A stretch of DNA of 64,000 bases. It comes from Variovorax sp. V93. Lineage in GTDB: Bacteria; Pseudomonadota; Gammaproteobacteria; Burkholderiales; Burkholderiaceae_C. The DNA is taken from the NCBI RefSeq assembly GCF_041154485.1, contig NZ_AP028669.1, positions 1,426,001 to 1,490,000 of the forward strand, written 5' to 3'. Below the pieces are notes generated by a model. That model had not been told where the DNA came from and did no database searches. It saw nothing but the letters and a program-made list of their open reading frames with translations. Below, piece after piece: positions 33,065 to 41,317 of the stretch. Both the position numbers and the translations under genes were made by a program. The first letter of the stretch is position 1. Every line of letters begins with the position of its first letter.

Positions 33065-33853
33065 TCAATCCTGGCGCGGGCCGCCGGCTTCCTTTTCCAC
33101 GCGTTGCCAGATCTCGATGGCCATCGGGTCGTCGATCTCCTCCAGGATGTGGCCGACAAGGCCGATGGCGCGCGCCATCACGCCGAAGCCGCGGATGATC
33201 TTCCACGGAAAGCCGAACTCGGCGGCAATCGCGCCGATGGCGCCGGTCGCGTTGATCGGCAGCGACTTGCCCGACACGCGCTCGGCCTCTTCCTGCACGG
33301 CCTGCATCAGCGCGACGTAGTGGCTGGAGAGCCCGTTCTCGGCTGCGATCTGAAAGAGGCGCGGCGTGCGCGGATCGATCGGCTTGTGCAGTGGATGGCC
33401 CAGGCCCGGCACGATGATCTTGCGCGCGCGGTGGTCGGCCACGATGTCCTTCGCCATGTCGGCGAGCGGCCGCCCCGGCTTCTCGCCGAAGGGAATGGCC
33501 TCGTAGAGCATCTTCGCCGCGCCCTCGGTGCTGCCCACGAACACCGTGCCCAGCCCGCACAGGCCCGCGGCCACGGCGGCCTGCAGCGCCTCGGGCGCGC
33601 CCGCATAGGTCAGGCGCGCGGCCAGCGCGCTGGGCGTGACGCCATGCTCGACCAGCGTGACGACGATGGCATTGAAGGTGACCGATTCCTGCGGCGTCGG
33701 GATGCGGCCCGTGAGCTCCAGGAAGGCCATGTCGCCGAGGTTCAGGTGGCCCAGGATCTCGGAGGGCAGGTCGCGCCCGCGCACGGTGATCCTGTCGGGG
33801 GTGCTGTGGCCGAGCGCGGTGTGCAGGGATTTCTTGATCTTTGTGGTGGTCAT
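33065..33853 (-). CDS. Citryl-CoA lyase / short citrate-synthase-family protein
   Basis: This 262-aa protein is much shorter than citrate synthase (about 430 aa) and matches the compact citryl-CoA lyase group. Markers are DLPSEILGHLNLGDMAFLELTGRIPT, TYAGAPEALQAAVAAGLCGLG, the His in IVPGLGHPLHKPIDPR and GFGVMARAIGLVGHI. It should cleave or condense a citryl-CoA-like thioester. It leads the leftward operon with an acyl-CoA dehydrogenase and MmgE/PrpD, and is divergent from the fused dehydrogenase across about 106 bases. Confidence 0.82.
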   Translation of the reverse strand: MTTTKIKKSLHTALGHSTPDRITVRGRDLPSEILGHLNLGDMAFLELTGRIPTPQESVTFNAIVVTLVEHGVTPSALAARLTYAGAPEALQAAVAAGLCGLGTVFVGSTEGAAKMLYEAIPFGEKPGRPLADMAKDIVADHRARKIIVPGLGHPLHKPIDPRTPRLFQIAAENGLSSHYVALMQAVQEEAERVSGKSLPINATGAIGAIAAEFGFPWKIIRGFGVMARAIGLVGHILEEIDDPMAIEIWQRVEKEAGGPRQD

Positions 33854-33959
33854 GCGCCGAATCTATGCCGCCCTCGCGCGAGGCGGGTCTGTGAATGCGA
33901 AACCCTCCCTTCGGCAAATGCAAATGCCGCGCGGCGGGGTGTTCTGTCACGCTGCGGCG

Positions 33960-36287
33960 ATGGACACCGAATCACTTTCCGCCGTGCGCGAAGCCGCGCT
34001 CGACTACTTCGTTCGCAGCCGTTCCATCCAGAGGCGGCGCGAGCGCATGGAACGGCCCGATGCCGATGAGGTGCAGGGCTGGAGCGCGCTGGCCGAACTG
34101 GGCTGGACCGGCATGCTGGCACCCGAATCCGCGGGCGGCCTGGGGCTGGATCTCGCAGGCGCCGCGCAGATCCTGCGGGCCGCGGGCGAGCACGTCGCGC
34201 CGGAACCCCTGCTGGCGGTGGCGGGCCTCAGCGCGTTGCTGCTCGCGCGGCTCGATGCGCCGGCCGCGCAGTCGCTGCTGGCAGACCTGGTGGCGGGCCG
34301 CAGCCTGCCTGCGCTCGCCTGGCAGGAGAGCGCAGGCGACCTGAGCGCCGTACCCCTGGCCTGCGGCTGCGAGCCGCGCGCGGGGCATGCCGGCGGCGTG
34401 CTGCTGCAGGGCGAGAAGCTCATGGTGCTGCCCGGCGCGGCCGCCGGCGGCTGGCTGGTGTCGGCGCGGGGCAGCGACGATGCGGTGCTGCTTTGGGTGC
34501 CGCGCGGCACCGCCGGCGTGAGCGAAACCCTGGTGCCGCTGGTGGACGGCAGCCAGGCCGCGAGCCTGCGCTTCGAGCAGGTGGCGCTGCCGGCGGACGC
34601 GGTGCTGGCCGAAGGCCCGGCGGCGCAGGACGCATTGCGCCATGCGCTCGCGGCCGGCCAGATTTTGCAGGCGGCCGAACTGCTGGGCGTGGGCCAGGCC
34701 ATGCTCGCCCAGACGCTGGCCTACCTGCGCACCCGTTCGCAGTTCGGCAAGCCCATCGGCAGCTTCCAGGCGCTGCAGCACCGCTGCGTGGACATGTTCA
34801 TTCATCTCGAGGTGGCGCAGGCCGCGCTGGCCGAGGTGCTGGCATTGGCAGGCCAGGGGCTCTGCGCCGAGCGGCTCGAAGCCGAAGCCAGCCGCGTGAA
34901 TGCCCGCTGCACCGCCGCGGCGCTGCAGGCCTCGCGCACGGCGGTGCAGCTGCACGGCGCCATCGGCTATACGCAGGAGTGCGACCTGAGCCTTTACTAC
35001 AAGCGCACGCTGTGCCTTTCGGCGTGGCTCGGCAACGTGGCCGCGCACCAGCGCCGGCATGCCGTTCTGGCCGATGGCGGCGAGACGCGGGCGGGCCCCG
35101 CGGTGTGGGAAGGCGAGTTTCCGCGCAGTGCCGACTGGCATGCGATGCCCGAGGCCGAGTTCCGGCGCATGGTGCGCGCCTTCCTGCAGCAGCGCTATCC
35201 GCAGCCGCTGCGCTACCTGTCGCACCGCGCGCGCTGGAGCGAGATCCGCGAGTGGTATCTCACGCTGTCGGCACAGGGCTGGATCGCGCCGGCCTGGCCG
35301 CAGGCGCATGGCGGCATGGGGCTGCCGGCCGACAAGCTCATTGCATGGATCGAGGAACTCGAGCAGTACGGCGTGGCGCGCGCGCCGGACCAGGGCATCG
35401 TGATGATCGGCCCGCTGCTGATCCAGCATGGCACGCCCGAGCAGCAGCGGCGTTTCCTGCCGCGCATCCTGAGCGGCGAGCATGTGTGGTGCCAGGGCTA
35501 TTCGGAGCCCAACGCCGGCTCCGACCTGGCCGGGCTGCGCACCGAGGCCGTGGCGGGGCGCGATGCCGAGGGCGACCACTTCATCGTCAATGGGCAGAAG
35601 ATCTGGACCACGCTCGCGCAGGATGCCAACCACATCTTCATGCTCGTGCGCACCGACAAGGCCGCGCGCAAGCAGGAGGGCATCAGCTTCCTGCTGTGCG
35701 ACCTGCGCACGCCGGGCATCACGGTGCGGCCCATTCACACGCTCGCGGGCGAGCCCGAGTTCTGCGAAGTGTTCTTCGACAACGTGCGGGTGCCGGCTGA
35801 AAACCTGGTGGGCAAGCTGCATGGCGGCTGGACGATTGCCAAGGCGCTGCTGGGCTTCGAGCGCATCTTCCTGGGCAGCCCCAAGCAGTCGCAGTACGCG
35901 CTGGGCCAGCTCGCGCGGTTGGCGCAGGCGCGGCGCCTTTTTGCGGACCCGGTGTTCGCGCAGCGCTTCGCGGCATTGCGGCTCGACGTGCTCGACCTGT
36001 CGGCCGCATACACGGGCTTTGCCGACATCGTGCGCGCGGGCCAGCCGCTGCCTGCGTCGGTGTCGCTGCTGAAGATATGGGCCAGCGAAACCTATCACCG
36101 CATCGGCGCGCTGCTGGTCGAGGCCGGCGAAGAGCAGGGCGCCGTGGCCGGCGACCAGCTGCTCGACGGGCAGAGCTTCAACGTGCTGTCGCCGCTCATC
36201 GGCTCCACCGCCGCAATGATCTACGGCGGCACCAACGAGATCCAGCGCAACATCCTCGCGCGGCAGGTGCTCGACCTGCCGGCCTGA
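33960..36287 (+). CDS. Fused double acyl-CoA dehydrogenase
   Basis: This 775-aa protein consists of two acyl-CoA dehydrogenase units in tandem. Unit 1 (about residues 1-370) has TGMLAPESAGGLGLDLAG, a degenerate middle domain, and RSQFGKPIGSFQALQHRCVDM with QLHGAIGYTQE. Unit 2 (about 385-775) has GWIAPAWPQAHGGMGLP, YSEPNAGSDLAGLRTEAV, VNGQKIWTTLA and a C-terminal GGTNEIQRNILAR. It may work as an internal heterodimer, as separate subunits do in steroid side-chain degradation. It starts the rightward set with a Bug protein and a CoA ligase. Confidence 0.88.
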   Translation: MDTESLSAVREAALDYFVRSRSIQRRRERMERPDADEVQGWSALAELGWTGMLAPESAGGLGLDLAGAAQILRAAGEHVAPEPLLAVAGLSALLLARLDAPAAQSLLADLVAGRSLPALAWQESAGDLSAVPLACGCEPRAGHAGGVLLQGEKLMVLPGAAAGGWLVSARGSDDAVLLWVPRGTAGVSETLVPLVDGSQAASLRFEQVALPADAVLAEGPAAQDALRHALAAGQILQAAELLGVGQAMLAQTLAYLRTRSQFGKPIGSFQALQHRCVDMFIHLEVAQAALAEVLALAGQGLCAERLEAEASRVNARCTAAALQASRTAVQLHGAIGYTQECDLSLYYKRTLCLSAWLGNVAAHQRRHAVLADGGETRAGPAVWEGEFPRSADWHAMPEAEFRRMVRAFLQQRYPQPLRYLSHRARWSEIREWYLTLSAQGWIAPAWPQAHGGMGLPADKLIAWIEELEQYGVARAPDQGIVMIGPLLIQHGTPEQQRRFLPRILSGEHVWCQGYSEPNAGSDLAGLRTEAVAGRDAEGDHFIVNGQKIWTTLAQDANHIFMLVRTDKAARKQEGISFLLCDLRTPGITVRPIHTLAGEPEFCEVFFDNVRVPAENLVGKLHGGWTIAKALLGFERIFLGSPKQSQYALGQLARLAQARRLFADPVFAQRFAALRLDVLDLSAAYTGFADIVRAGQPLPASVSLLKIWASETYHRIGALLVEAGEEQGAVAGDQLLDGQSFNVLSPLIGSTAAMIYGGTNEIQRNILARQVLDLPA

Positions 36288-36331
36288 GCAATGCGAGCCG
36301 CCGAAGAAATACACAACAGGAGACAACGCTC

Positions 36332-37318
36332 ATGGAATCCCTCGACTTCACACGGCGCCATGCCATGGCCGCGCTGGCAGGCAGCGCATTGCTGGCTGCA
36401 CTGCCTTCACGCGCCTTGGCACAGCAACAGCTGCCAGCTCTCATCAAGCTCGTGGTCGGTTATTCGGCCGGCGGCCCGGTGGACGGCGCGGCGCGCCTGC
36501 TCGCGCCCGCGCTGAGCCAGGAACTCGGCACGCAGGTCATCGTGGACAACCGCCCCGGTGCCAGCGGCTCGCTAGGCGGCGACGCGGTGGCCAAGGCTGC
36601 TCCCGACGGCGCCACGCTCTTCTTCGGCGCGAGCCCGACCATCACCATCAATCCGAACATCCAGCGCAGGATGCCCTTCGATCCGATGAAGGACCTGACG
36701 CCCATCGCGCCGCTGGTCGACTACACCAACGTGCTCGTGGTCAACAAGGACCTGCCGGTGCACAGCGTGGCCGAGCTCCTGGCCTATGCGAAGGCGCGGC
36801 CGGGCAAGGTGTTCTACGGCTCGGCCGGCGTGGGCGCCTCGAACCACCTGAGCGGCGCGCTGCTCGAGAAGATGACCGGCGTGCAGCTCACGCACGTGCC
36901 GTACAAGGGCAGCGCACCTGCGCTGGCCGACGTGATGGGCGGCACCGTGACCATGATGTTCGACATCATCGCCACCTCGCGGCCCTTCATCCAGTCGGGA
37001 AAGATCCGCGCGCTGGCCGTCACCTCGCGCCAGCGCAACCGCATGCTGCCCGAGGTGCCGACCATGATCGAGTCGGGCGTGGCCGGTTATGACGTGGGCG
37101 GCTGGTTCGGCCTCTATGGCCCCGCGCGCATGGACCCGGCGCTTGTCGCGCGCCTGAATGCCGCCGCGCACAAGGCGCTGGCGCGCGGGGACATCGCCCA
37201 TCGGCTGCGCGAACAGGGCTACGAGGTCTGGAGCGGCGGCGCGGAGCTGCTCGCGGCCAAGGGCCAGGCCGACCGCAGGCTCTGGGCCACGGCGTCCCAG
37301 GGCATCGAGGCGGAATAA
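36332..37318 (+). CDS. Bug-family (TctC-like) tripartite tricarboxylate binding protein
   Basis: This 328-aa secreted protein starts after an ACAGGAGA site. The leader (FTRRHAMAALAGSALLAALPSRALAQ) has an RR pair and could be a Tat or Sec signal. The body has LVVGYSAGGPVDGAARLL, VDNRPGASGSLGGD, AAPDGATL and HVPYKGSAPALADVMGG, all Bug hallmarks. It lies between the fused dehydrogenase and the CoA ligase on one transcript, so it probably delivers the pathway substrate. Confidence 0.9.
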   Translation: MESLDFTRRHAMAALAGSALLAALPSRALAQQQLPALIKLVVGYSAGGPVDGAARLLAPALSQELGTQVIVDNRPGASGSLGGDAVAKAAPDGATLFFGASPTITINPNIQRRMPFDPMKDLTPIAPLVDYTNVLVVNKDLPVHSVAELLAYAKARPGKVFYGSAGVGASNHLSGALLEKMTGVQLTHVPYKGSAPALADVMGGTVTMMFDIIATSRPFIQSGKIRALAVTSRQRNRMLPEVPTMIESGVAGYDVGGWFGLYGPARMDPALVARLNAAAHKALARGDIAHRLREQGYEVWSGGAELLAAKGQADRRLWATASQGIEAE

Positions 37319-37321
37319 GCG

Positions 37322-38833
37322 ATGCCGGCACCCACGCGGATCCACGAACTGCTCCAAGCGCGCGCCTTGCAATCGCCAGGCGACGCCTTTCTCTTCGAAC
37401 CATTGGGCACCGTCTCGTACGGCGCGCTGCAGGCCATGGCCGAGACGGCCGCGCAAGACCTGCGTGCCGCCGGCGTGCGGCCGACCGACCGCGTGTTGCT
37501 CGTGGCCGAGAACTGCGCCGCGCACGTCGCGCTGATCATGGCGTGCAGCCGCATCGGCGCATGGTCGTGCGGGGTCAACGCGCGCATGTCGCCCGGCGAG
37601 ATCGCGGCCATTGCCGAGCGCGCCGATGCGCGCCTGTGCTGCTTCACCACCGATGCCTCGGAGGCCGCTCGCCAGCATGCACAGCGCGCCGGCGCGGTGC
37701 CCTCGGCGCTGCCCGGCGTGATGCGCTCGGCCGTGCGCGCCGAGGCCAGGCCGGAGGACGACCCGGCGCTCGCGGACACCGCGGCCATCATCTTCACTTC
37801 GGGCACCTCGGGTACGCCGAAGGGCGTGATGGTGTCGCACCGCGGCCTGCTGCATTTCGGCCGCGTGTCGGCCGGCGTGCGCTCGCTGGGCGAGCGCGAC
37901 CGGGTCTACGCCTTCCTGCCGATGACGCACATCTTCGGCATTGGCACGGTGCTCATGGCCGCGCTCACGGGCGGCGCCGCGCTGGTGCTGCGTGCGAGCT
38001 TCTCGCCGGCCGACATGCTGCATGCGCTGGCGCATGAGCAGGTGTCGAACCTGCTGGGGCCGCCCACGATGTACGCGCGGCTGCTGGCGCACATCGAGGC
38101 CGGGCACGGCACGCCGCGCTCTCCGGCGCTTCGCTATGTCTACACCGGTTCGGCGCCGCTCGACCTGGGACTCAAGCAGCGCGTCGAGGCGCTGTTCGGC
38201 CAGCCGCTGCATTATGGCTATGGCCTCTCGGAGTACGCGGGCTCGGTGTTCCTCACGCGCGTCGAGGCACCACGCGCGGACACGGCCGCGGGCCATGTGG
38301 TCGAGGGCGGCGAGGCGCGCATCGTGGGCCCCGGCGGTCAGGACCTGGCGCCGGGCGAGACCGGCGAGATCTGGCTGCGCGGGCCCGGCCTCATGCTGGG
38401 CTACTTCCGCGACGCGGCGGCCACGGCGCAGGTCATGCGGCCCGGCGGCTGGTATGCGAGCGGCGACCTCGGGCGCTTCGATGCGGACGGTGCGCTGTTC
38501 GTGGTCGGCCGGCTCAAGGAAATGATCATCCGCTCGGGCTTCAACGTCTATCCTGCGGAGATCGAGGCGGTGATCGGCCGCTTCGCCGGGGTGCACATGT
38601 GCGCGGTGGTGGGCGCGCCCGAGGCCGACGGCAACGAGCGCATCGTCGCCTTCGTCGAGATGAAGCCCGGCGCTGCGCTCGACGAACCGGCGCTGCGCAC
38701 GTACCTTGCGGAGCACCTGTCGCCCTACAAGCGGCCCGCGCGCATCGAGGCCATCGACGCCATGCCGACCACGGCCAACGGCAAGGTGCTCAAGCGCGAG
38801 CTGCAGGCGCGCGCCGCCAGGCCCGTCGGCTAG
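37322..38833 (+). CDS. AMP-dependent acyl-CoA synthetase/ligase
   Basis: This 503-aa ANL-family enzyme has the AMP-binding P-loop IIFTSGTSGTPKGVMVSH (about residues 157-174), YVYTGSAPLDLGLK, YGYGLSEYAGS, WYASGDLGRFDADG and the C-terminal GFNVYPAEIEAVIG with catalytic Lys in PTTANGKVLKREL. It activates a carboxylic acid to its CoA thioester. It starts 3 bases after the Bug gene stop, so uptake and activation of the substrate are coupled. The acid specificity is not readable. Confidence 0.9.
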   Translation: MPAPTRIHELLQARALQSPGDAFLFEPLGTVSYGALQAMAETAAQDLRAAGVRPTDRVLLVAENCAAHVALIMACSRIGAWSCGVNARMSPGEIAAIAERADARLCCFTTDASEAARQHAQRAGAVPSALPGVMRSAVRAEARPEDDPALADTAAIIFTSGTSGTPKGVMVSHRGLLHFGRVSAGVRSLGERDRVYAFLPMTHIFGIGTVLMAALTGGAALVLRASFSPADMLHALAHEQVSNLLGPPTMYARLLAHIEAGHGTPRSPALRYVYTGSAPLDLGLKQRVEALFGQPLHYGYGLSEYAGSVFLTRVEAPRADTAAGHVVEGGEARIVGPGGQDLAPGETGEIWLRGPGLMLGYFRDAAATAQVMRPGGWYASGDLGRFDADGALFVVGRLKEMIIRSGFNVYPAEIEAVIGRFAGVHMCAVVGAPEADGNERIVAFVEMKPGAALDEPALRTYLAEHLSPYKRPARIEAIDAMPTTANGKVLKRELQARAARPVG

Positions 38834-38969
38834 CCAAGGCCCAGGGGCACGGCATCCGCACGCCGGTTTCGGACATTTCCTGCAAGGAGCCGCGCCGCCG
38901 TCCGCCAGTGCTGCGCAGCAAGGGCGCGCATCGTCCTTTGCATCGACACACGAACACAGGAAGCACGCC

Positions 38970-39149
38970 ATGCCAGACGACCCGAACAAGCGCGGCCCGC
39001 AGGACCGGACCCGCATCAATGTCAACGAGCCGCACGAGGTGCGCTACTGGACCCAGACGCTGGGCGTGACCGAGGCGCAGCTGCGTTCGGCCGTGGCCGC
39101 CGCGGGTGTCGAGGTGAAGGACGTGCGGGTCTACCTCGGCAAACCCTAG
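38970..39149 (+). CDS. DUF3606 small protein
   Basis: This 59-aa protein matches DUF3606: MPDDPNKRGPQDRTRINVNEPHEVRYWTQTLGVTEAQLRSAVAAAG. Family members are small, often stress-associated proteins of unknown function, found widely in Burkholderiales and rhizobia. It is separated by about 136 bases from the CoA ligase and probably has its own promoter. Confidence 0.8.
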   Translation: MPDDPNKRGPQDRTRINVNEPHEVRYWTQTLGVTEAQLRSAVAAAGVEVKDVRVYLGKP

Positions 39150-39164
39150 GCGGGTGGCGAAAGC

Positions 39165-39180
39165 GTAGGCACGCTCCTAC
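39165..39180. promoter_or_regulatory. GTAG-N8-CTAC inverted repeat
   Basis: GTAGGCACGCTCCTAC forms the dyad GTAG-N8-CTAC in the gap before the histidine-kinase-like gene. The same spacing occurs in the stronger palindrome at 60513-60538 upstream of the cyanate transporter. It could be a response-regulator or other dimeric regulator site. Confidence 0.35.
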
Positions 39181-39330
39181 ACCCGCTGCGGAGGGCGGGA
39201 ACGATACTTTGGCTTTCCTTCGCTTCAGGACGCGCAAAGTGAACGAGCCGATTGCCGAACTCCGCACCCGCAGTGGTCCGCGGGCCTGCCACCCCCTCAC
39301 CGAGGCGAAGCCTTCGGCTCCCCGCGCCCA

Positions 39331-40008
39331 ATGAAGGCCTCGCCCGGAGCCCGAAGCTGGATCGCCGCCGGCGTACGCCACGAACTGCTCACCCGCGCCT
39401 TGCCGGCGCTGCGCCACGACATGGTGGCGCCGGTGTCGGTGATCCGCATGGCGCTGCTCATGCTCAAGCGCCAGATCGGCGCGCCGGTCATCGACGCACC
39501 GGTCTGCGAGGAGCGCGTGGCGCTGATCGACAACCAGGTGTCCGAACTCGTGGAAGGCATCCGCTCGCTGCGCGACTGGGAGCTGGCCACCACCGATGAC
39601 GGCATCACGCGCAGCGCGCTGGTGGCCCAATGCGTGGGCCTGATGCGCGCGGCCTTCGACATGCACGGCGTCGAGCTGGCTGTCGATGCGGCGCTCGAGC
39701 CGCGCGAGGGCGAAACGCGCTGGCCCCAGGGTGCGGCGCTGCGCTATCTGGTGCTCGGCGGCCTCGGGTACCTGCACGACGGCGCGTCCGAGGCCGGTGC
39801 GATCCGCATCGAGGCCGACGGTGGCAATGCGCTTCGCCTCAGCGCCTTGCCGCGCGAATCCGCCGGTGCCAGTCCCGTGCTCGACGCGCACCGCGCCCCG
39901 CGTGCGCTGGCCATCGACGCGATTGCGCTCCAGAGCCTGGCGGAGGACCTGGGCTACACCGTCGCGCTCGAGCGCGACAGCGTGCGCTTTCCGCTCGCGC
40001 CGGGCTGA
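39331..40008 (+). CDS. Degenerate histidine-kinase-like (DHp) protein
   Basis: This 225-aa protein has a DHp-like segment ALRHDMVAPVSVIRMALLMLKRQI with His29-Asp30, like the H-box of sensor kinases (HDxxxP replaced by HDMVAP), and a second helix (VALIDNQVSELVEGIRSL). The C-terminal part lacks clear N, G1 and G2 boxes, so ATP binding is doubtful. It might be a phosphotransfer protein or an inactive partner. No membrane segment is present. Its 3' end overlaps the convergent topoisomerase gene by 55 bases. Confidence 0.55.
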   Translation: MKASPGARSWIAAGVRHELLTRALPALRHDMVAPVSVIRMALLMLKRQIGAPVIDAPVCEERVALIDNQVSELVEGIRSLRDWELATTDDGITRSALVAQCVGLMRAAFDMHGVELAVDAALEPREGETRWPQGAALRYLVLGGLGYLHDGASEAGAIRIEADGGNALRLSALPRESAGASPVLDAHRAPRALAIDAIALQSLAEDLGYTVALERDSVRFPLAPG

Positions 40009-41195
40009 GGCCTTCGTTCTCCGGCCTTGCGCCGGCCATTGGCGCTGCGCGCTTCGCGCCGTTCGCGCGCCTGGCTTTGCCGATGCATCCGCAGGAAGGC
40101 GAGCAGCCGCTGTTCGGCGGCGTGGAGCCCGCGCGTCTTGCGTGCCGCGGTGCGGGCCGACATCCTTCGCAGCAGCTCGGCCGCGGGGTCTTCCTCGTCG
40201 CCCGCGAGCGCGCTGCCCAGCGCGAGCACGGCCGGGTGCACGTAGGCCTTCTTGCAGACGGCGGGCGTGTTGCCCAGCTGCTTCGCCACGGCGGCCAGTA
40301 TTTCCTTGGCGCTGTAGCGCGTGCCGTCGGCGGCCGTGCGGCCCGGCTCGCAGGCCAGCCGCGTGAGCTCCAGCGCCTGCACCGTGCCGTGCCAGGTGCG
40401 GAAGTCCTTCGCGGTGAAGCGTTCGCCCGGCGAGGCCTCGGCAAGGTAGTCGTTCACATCGGTGGACGACACGCTGCGCAGTTCGCCGTCTTCCTCCTGG
40501 TACTGGAACAGCGCCTGGCCGGGCAGCTGCTGGCATTGCCGCACCACCTTGGCCACGCGCGGATCGTCGAGCCGGGCTTCGTGCATCACGCCGCTCTTGC
40601 CCCTGAAGCGCAGCCGCAGCGCCGCACCCTGCACGGCCGCATGCCGGTTGCGCAGCGTGGTGAGCCCGTAGGAGCCGTTGCTGTTGGCGTATTCCTCGTT
40701 GCCCACGCGCAGCAGCGTGGTGTCGAGCAGCCGCACCAGGGCCGCCAGCACCTGCTGGCGCCCGGGCGCCTTGGCCGTTGCCGCGCCTTCCTGCAGGTCG
40801 CGCGCGACGCGGGCGCGGATGCGCGGCAGCGCGAGCCCGAAGGCCTCGAGGCGCTCGAACTTGGTCTCGTCCTTGAAAAGCCGCCAGTCGGGGTGGTAGC
40901 GGTACTGCTTGCGTCCGCGCGCATCGATGCCGGTGGCCTGGAGATGGCCGTTGGGCAGCGGGCAGATCCACACCTGCGTGTAGGCCGGCGGAATCGCCAG
41001 CATGCGGATGCGCGAGAGCTCTTCCGCATCGCGCACCCAGCGTCCTTCGGCATCGCGGTAGCGGAAATGCTCGCCGTGCTTCAGGCGCCGGATGCCCGGC
41101 ATGTCGGGGTTCACGTAGACCAGGCCATTGGCCATGGGCGCGGCCGTCGGCGAGGGTCTGGAGGGCGGAGCGGTCGATCTGGAGCGTGCCGGCAT
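39954..41195 (-). CDS. DNA topoisomerase IB (poxvirus-like)
   Basis: This protein of about 413 aa relaxes DNA through a 3'-phosphotyrosine. The N-terminal domain has LVYVNPDMPGIRRLKHGEHFRYRD and AIPPAYTQVWICPLPNGHLQATGIDARGRKQYRYHPDWR. The catalytic domain has NEEYANSNGSYGLTTLRNRH, FRGKSG, FRTWHGT and the nucleophile Tyr in CKKAYVHP. The start is uncertain: ATG at 41195, or 41135 (MANGLVYVNP) which drops a disordered leader. The basic C-terminal tail runs into the convergent kinase-like gene. Confidence 0.9.
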   Translation of the reverse strand: MPARSRSTAPPSRPSPTAAPMANGLVYVNPDMPGIRRLKHGEHFRYRDAEGRWVRDAEELSRIRMLAIPPAYTQVWICPLPNGHLQATGIDARGRKQYRYHPDWRLFKDETKFERLEAFGLALPRIRARVARDLQEGAATAKAPGRQQVLAALVRLLDTTLLRVGNEEYANSNGSYGLTTLRNRHAAVQGAALRLRFRGKSGVMHEARLDDPRVAKVVRQCQQLPGQALFQYQEEDGELRSVSSTDVNDYLAEASPGERFTAKDFRTWHGTVQALELTRLACEPGRTAADGTRYSAKEILAAVAKQLGNTPAVCKKAYVHPAVLALGSALAGDEEDPAAELLRRMSARTAARKTRGLHAAEQRLLAFLRMHRQSQARERREARSANGRRKAGERRPQPGASGKRTLSRSSATV

Positions 41196-41317
41196 GGGGT
41201 TTGCGTGGTGACGGTACCCCGCGCTTGTGCCTGCACCGACAATCGCCGCCTGTAGGACGCCGCAATCGCCGCTGGTGCGATGGAGGCGCGTTGTTCTTTT
41301 CCTGGAGTCCCAAAGAA

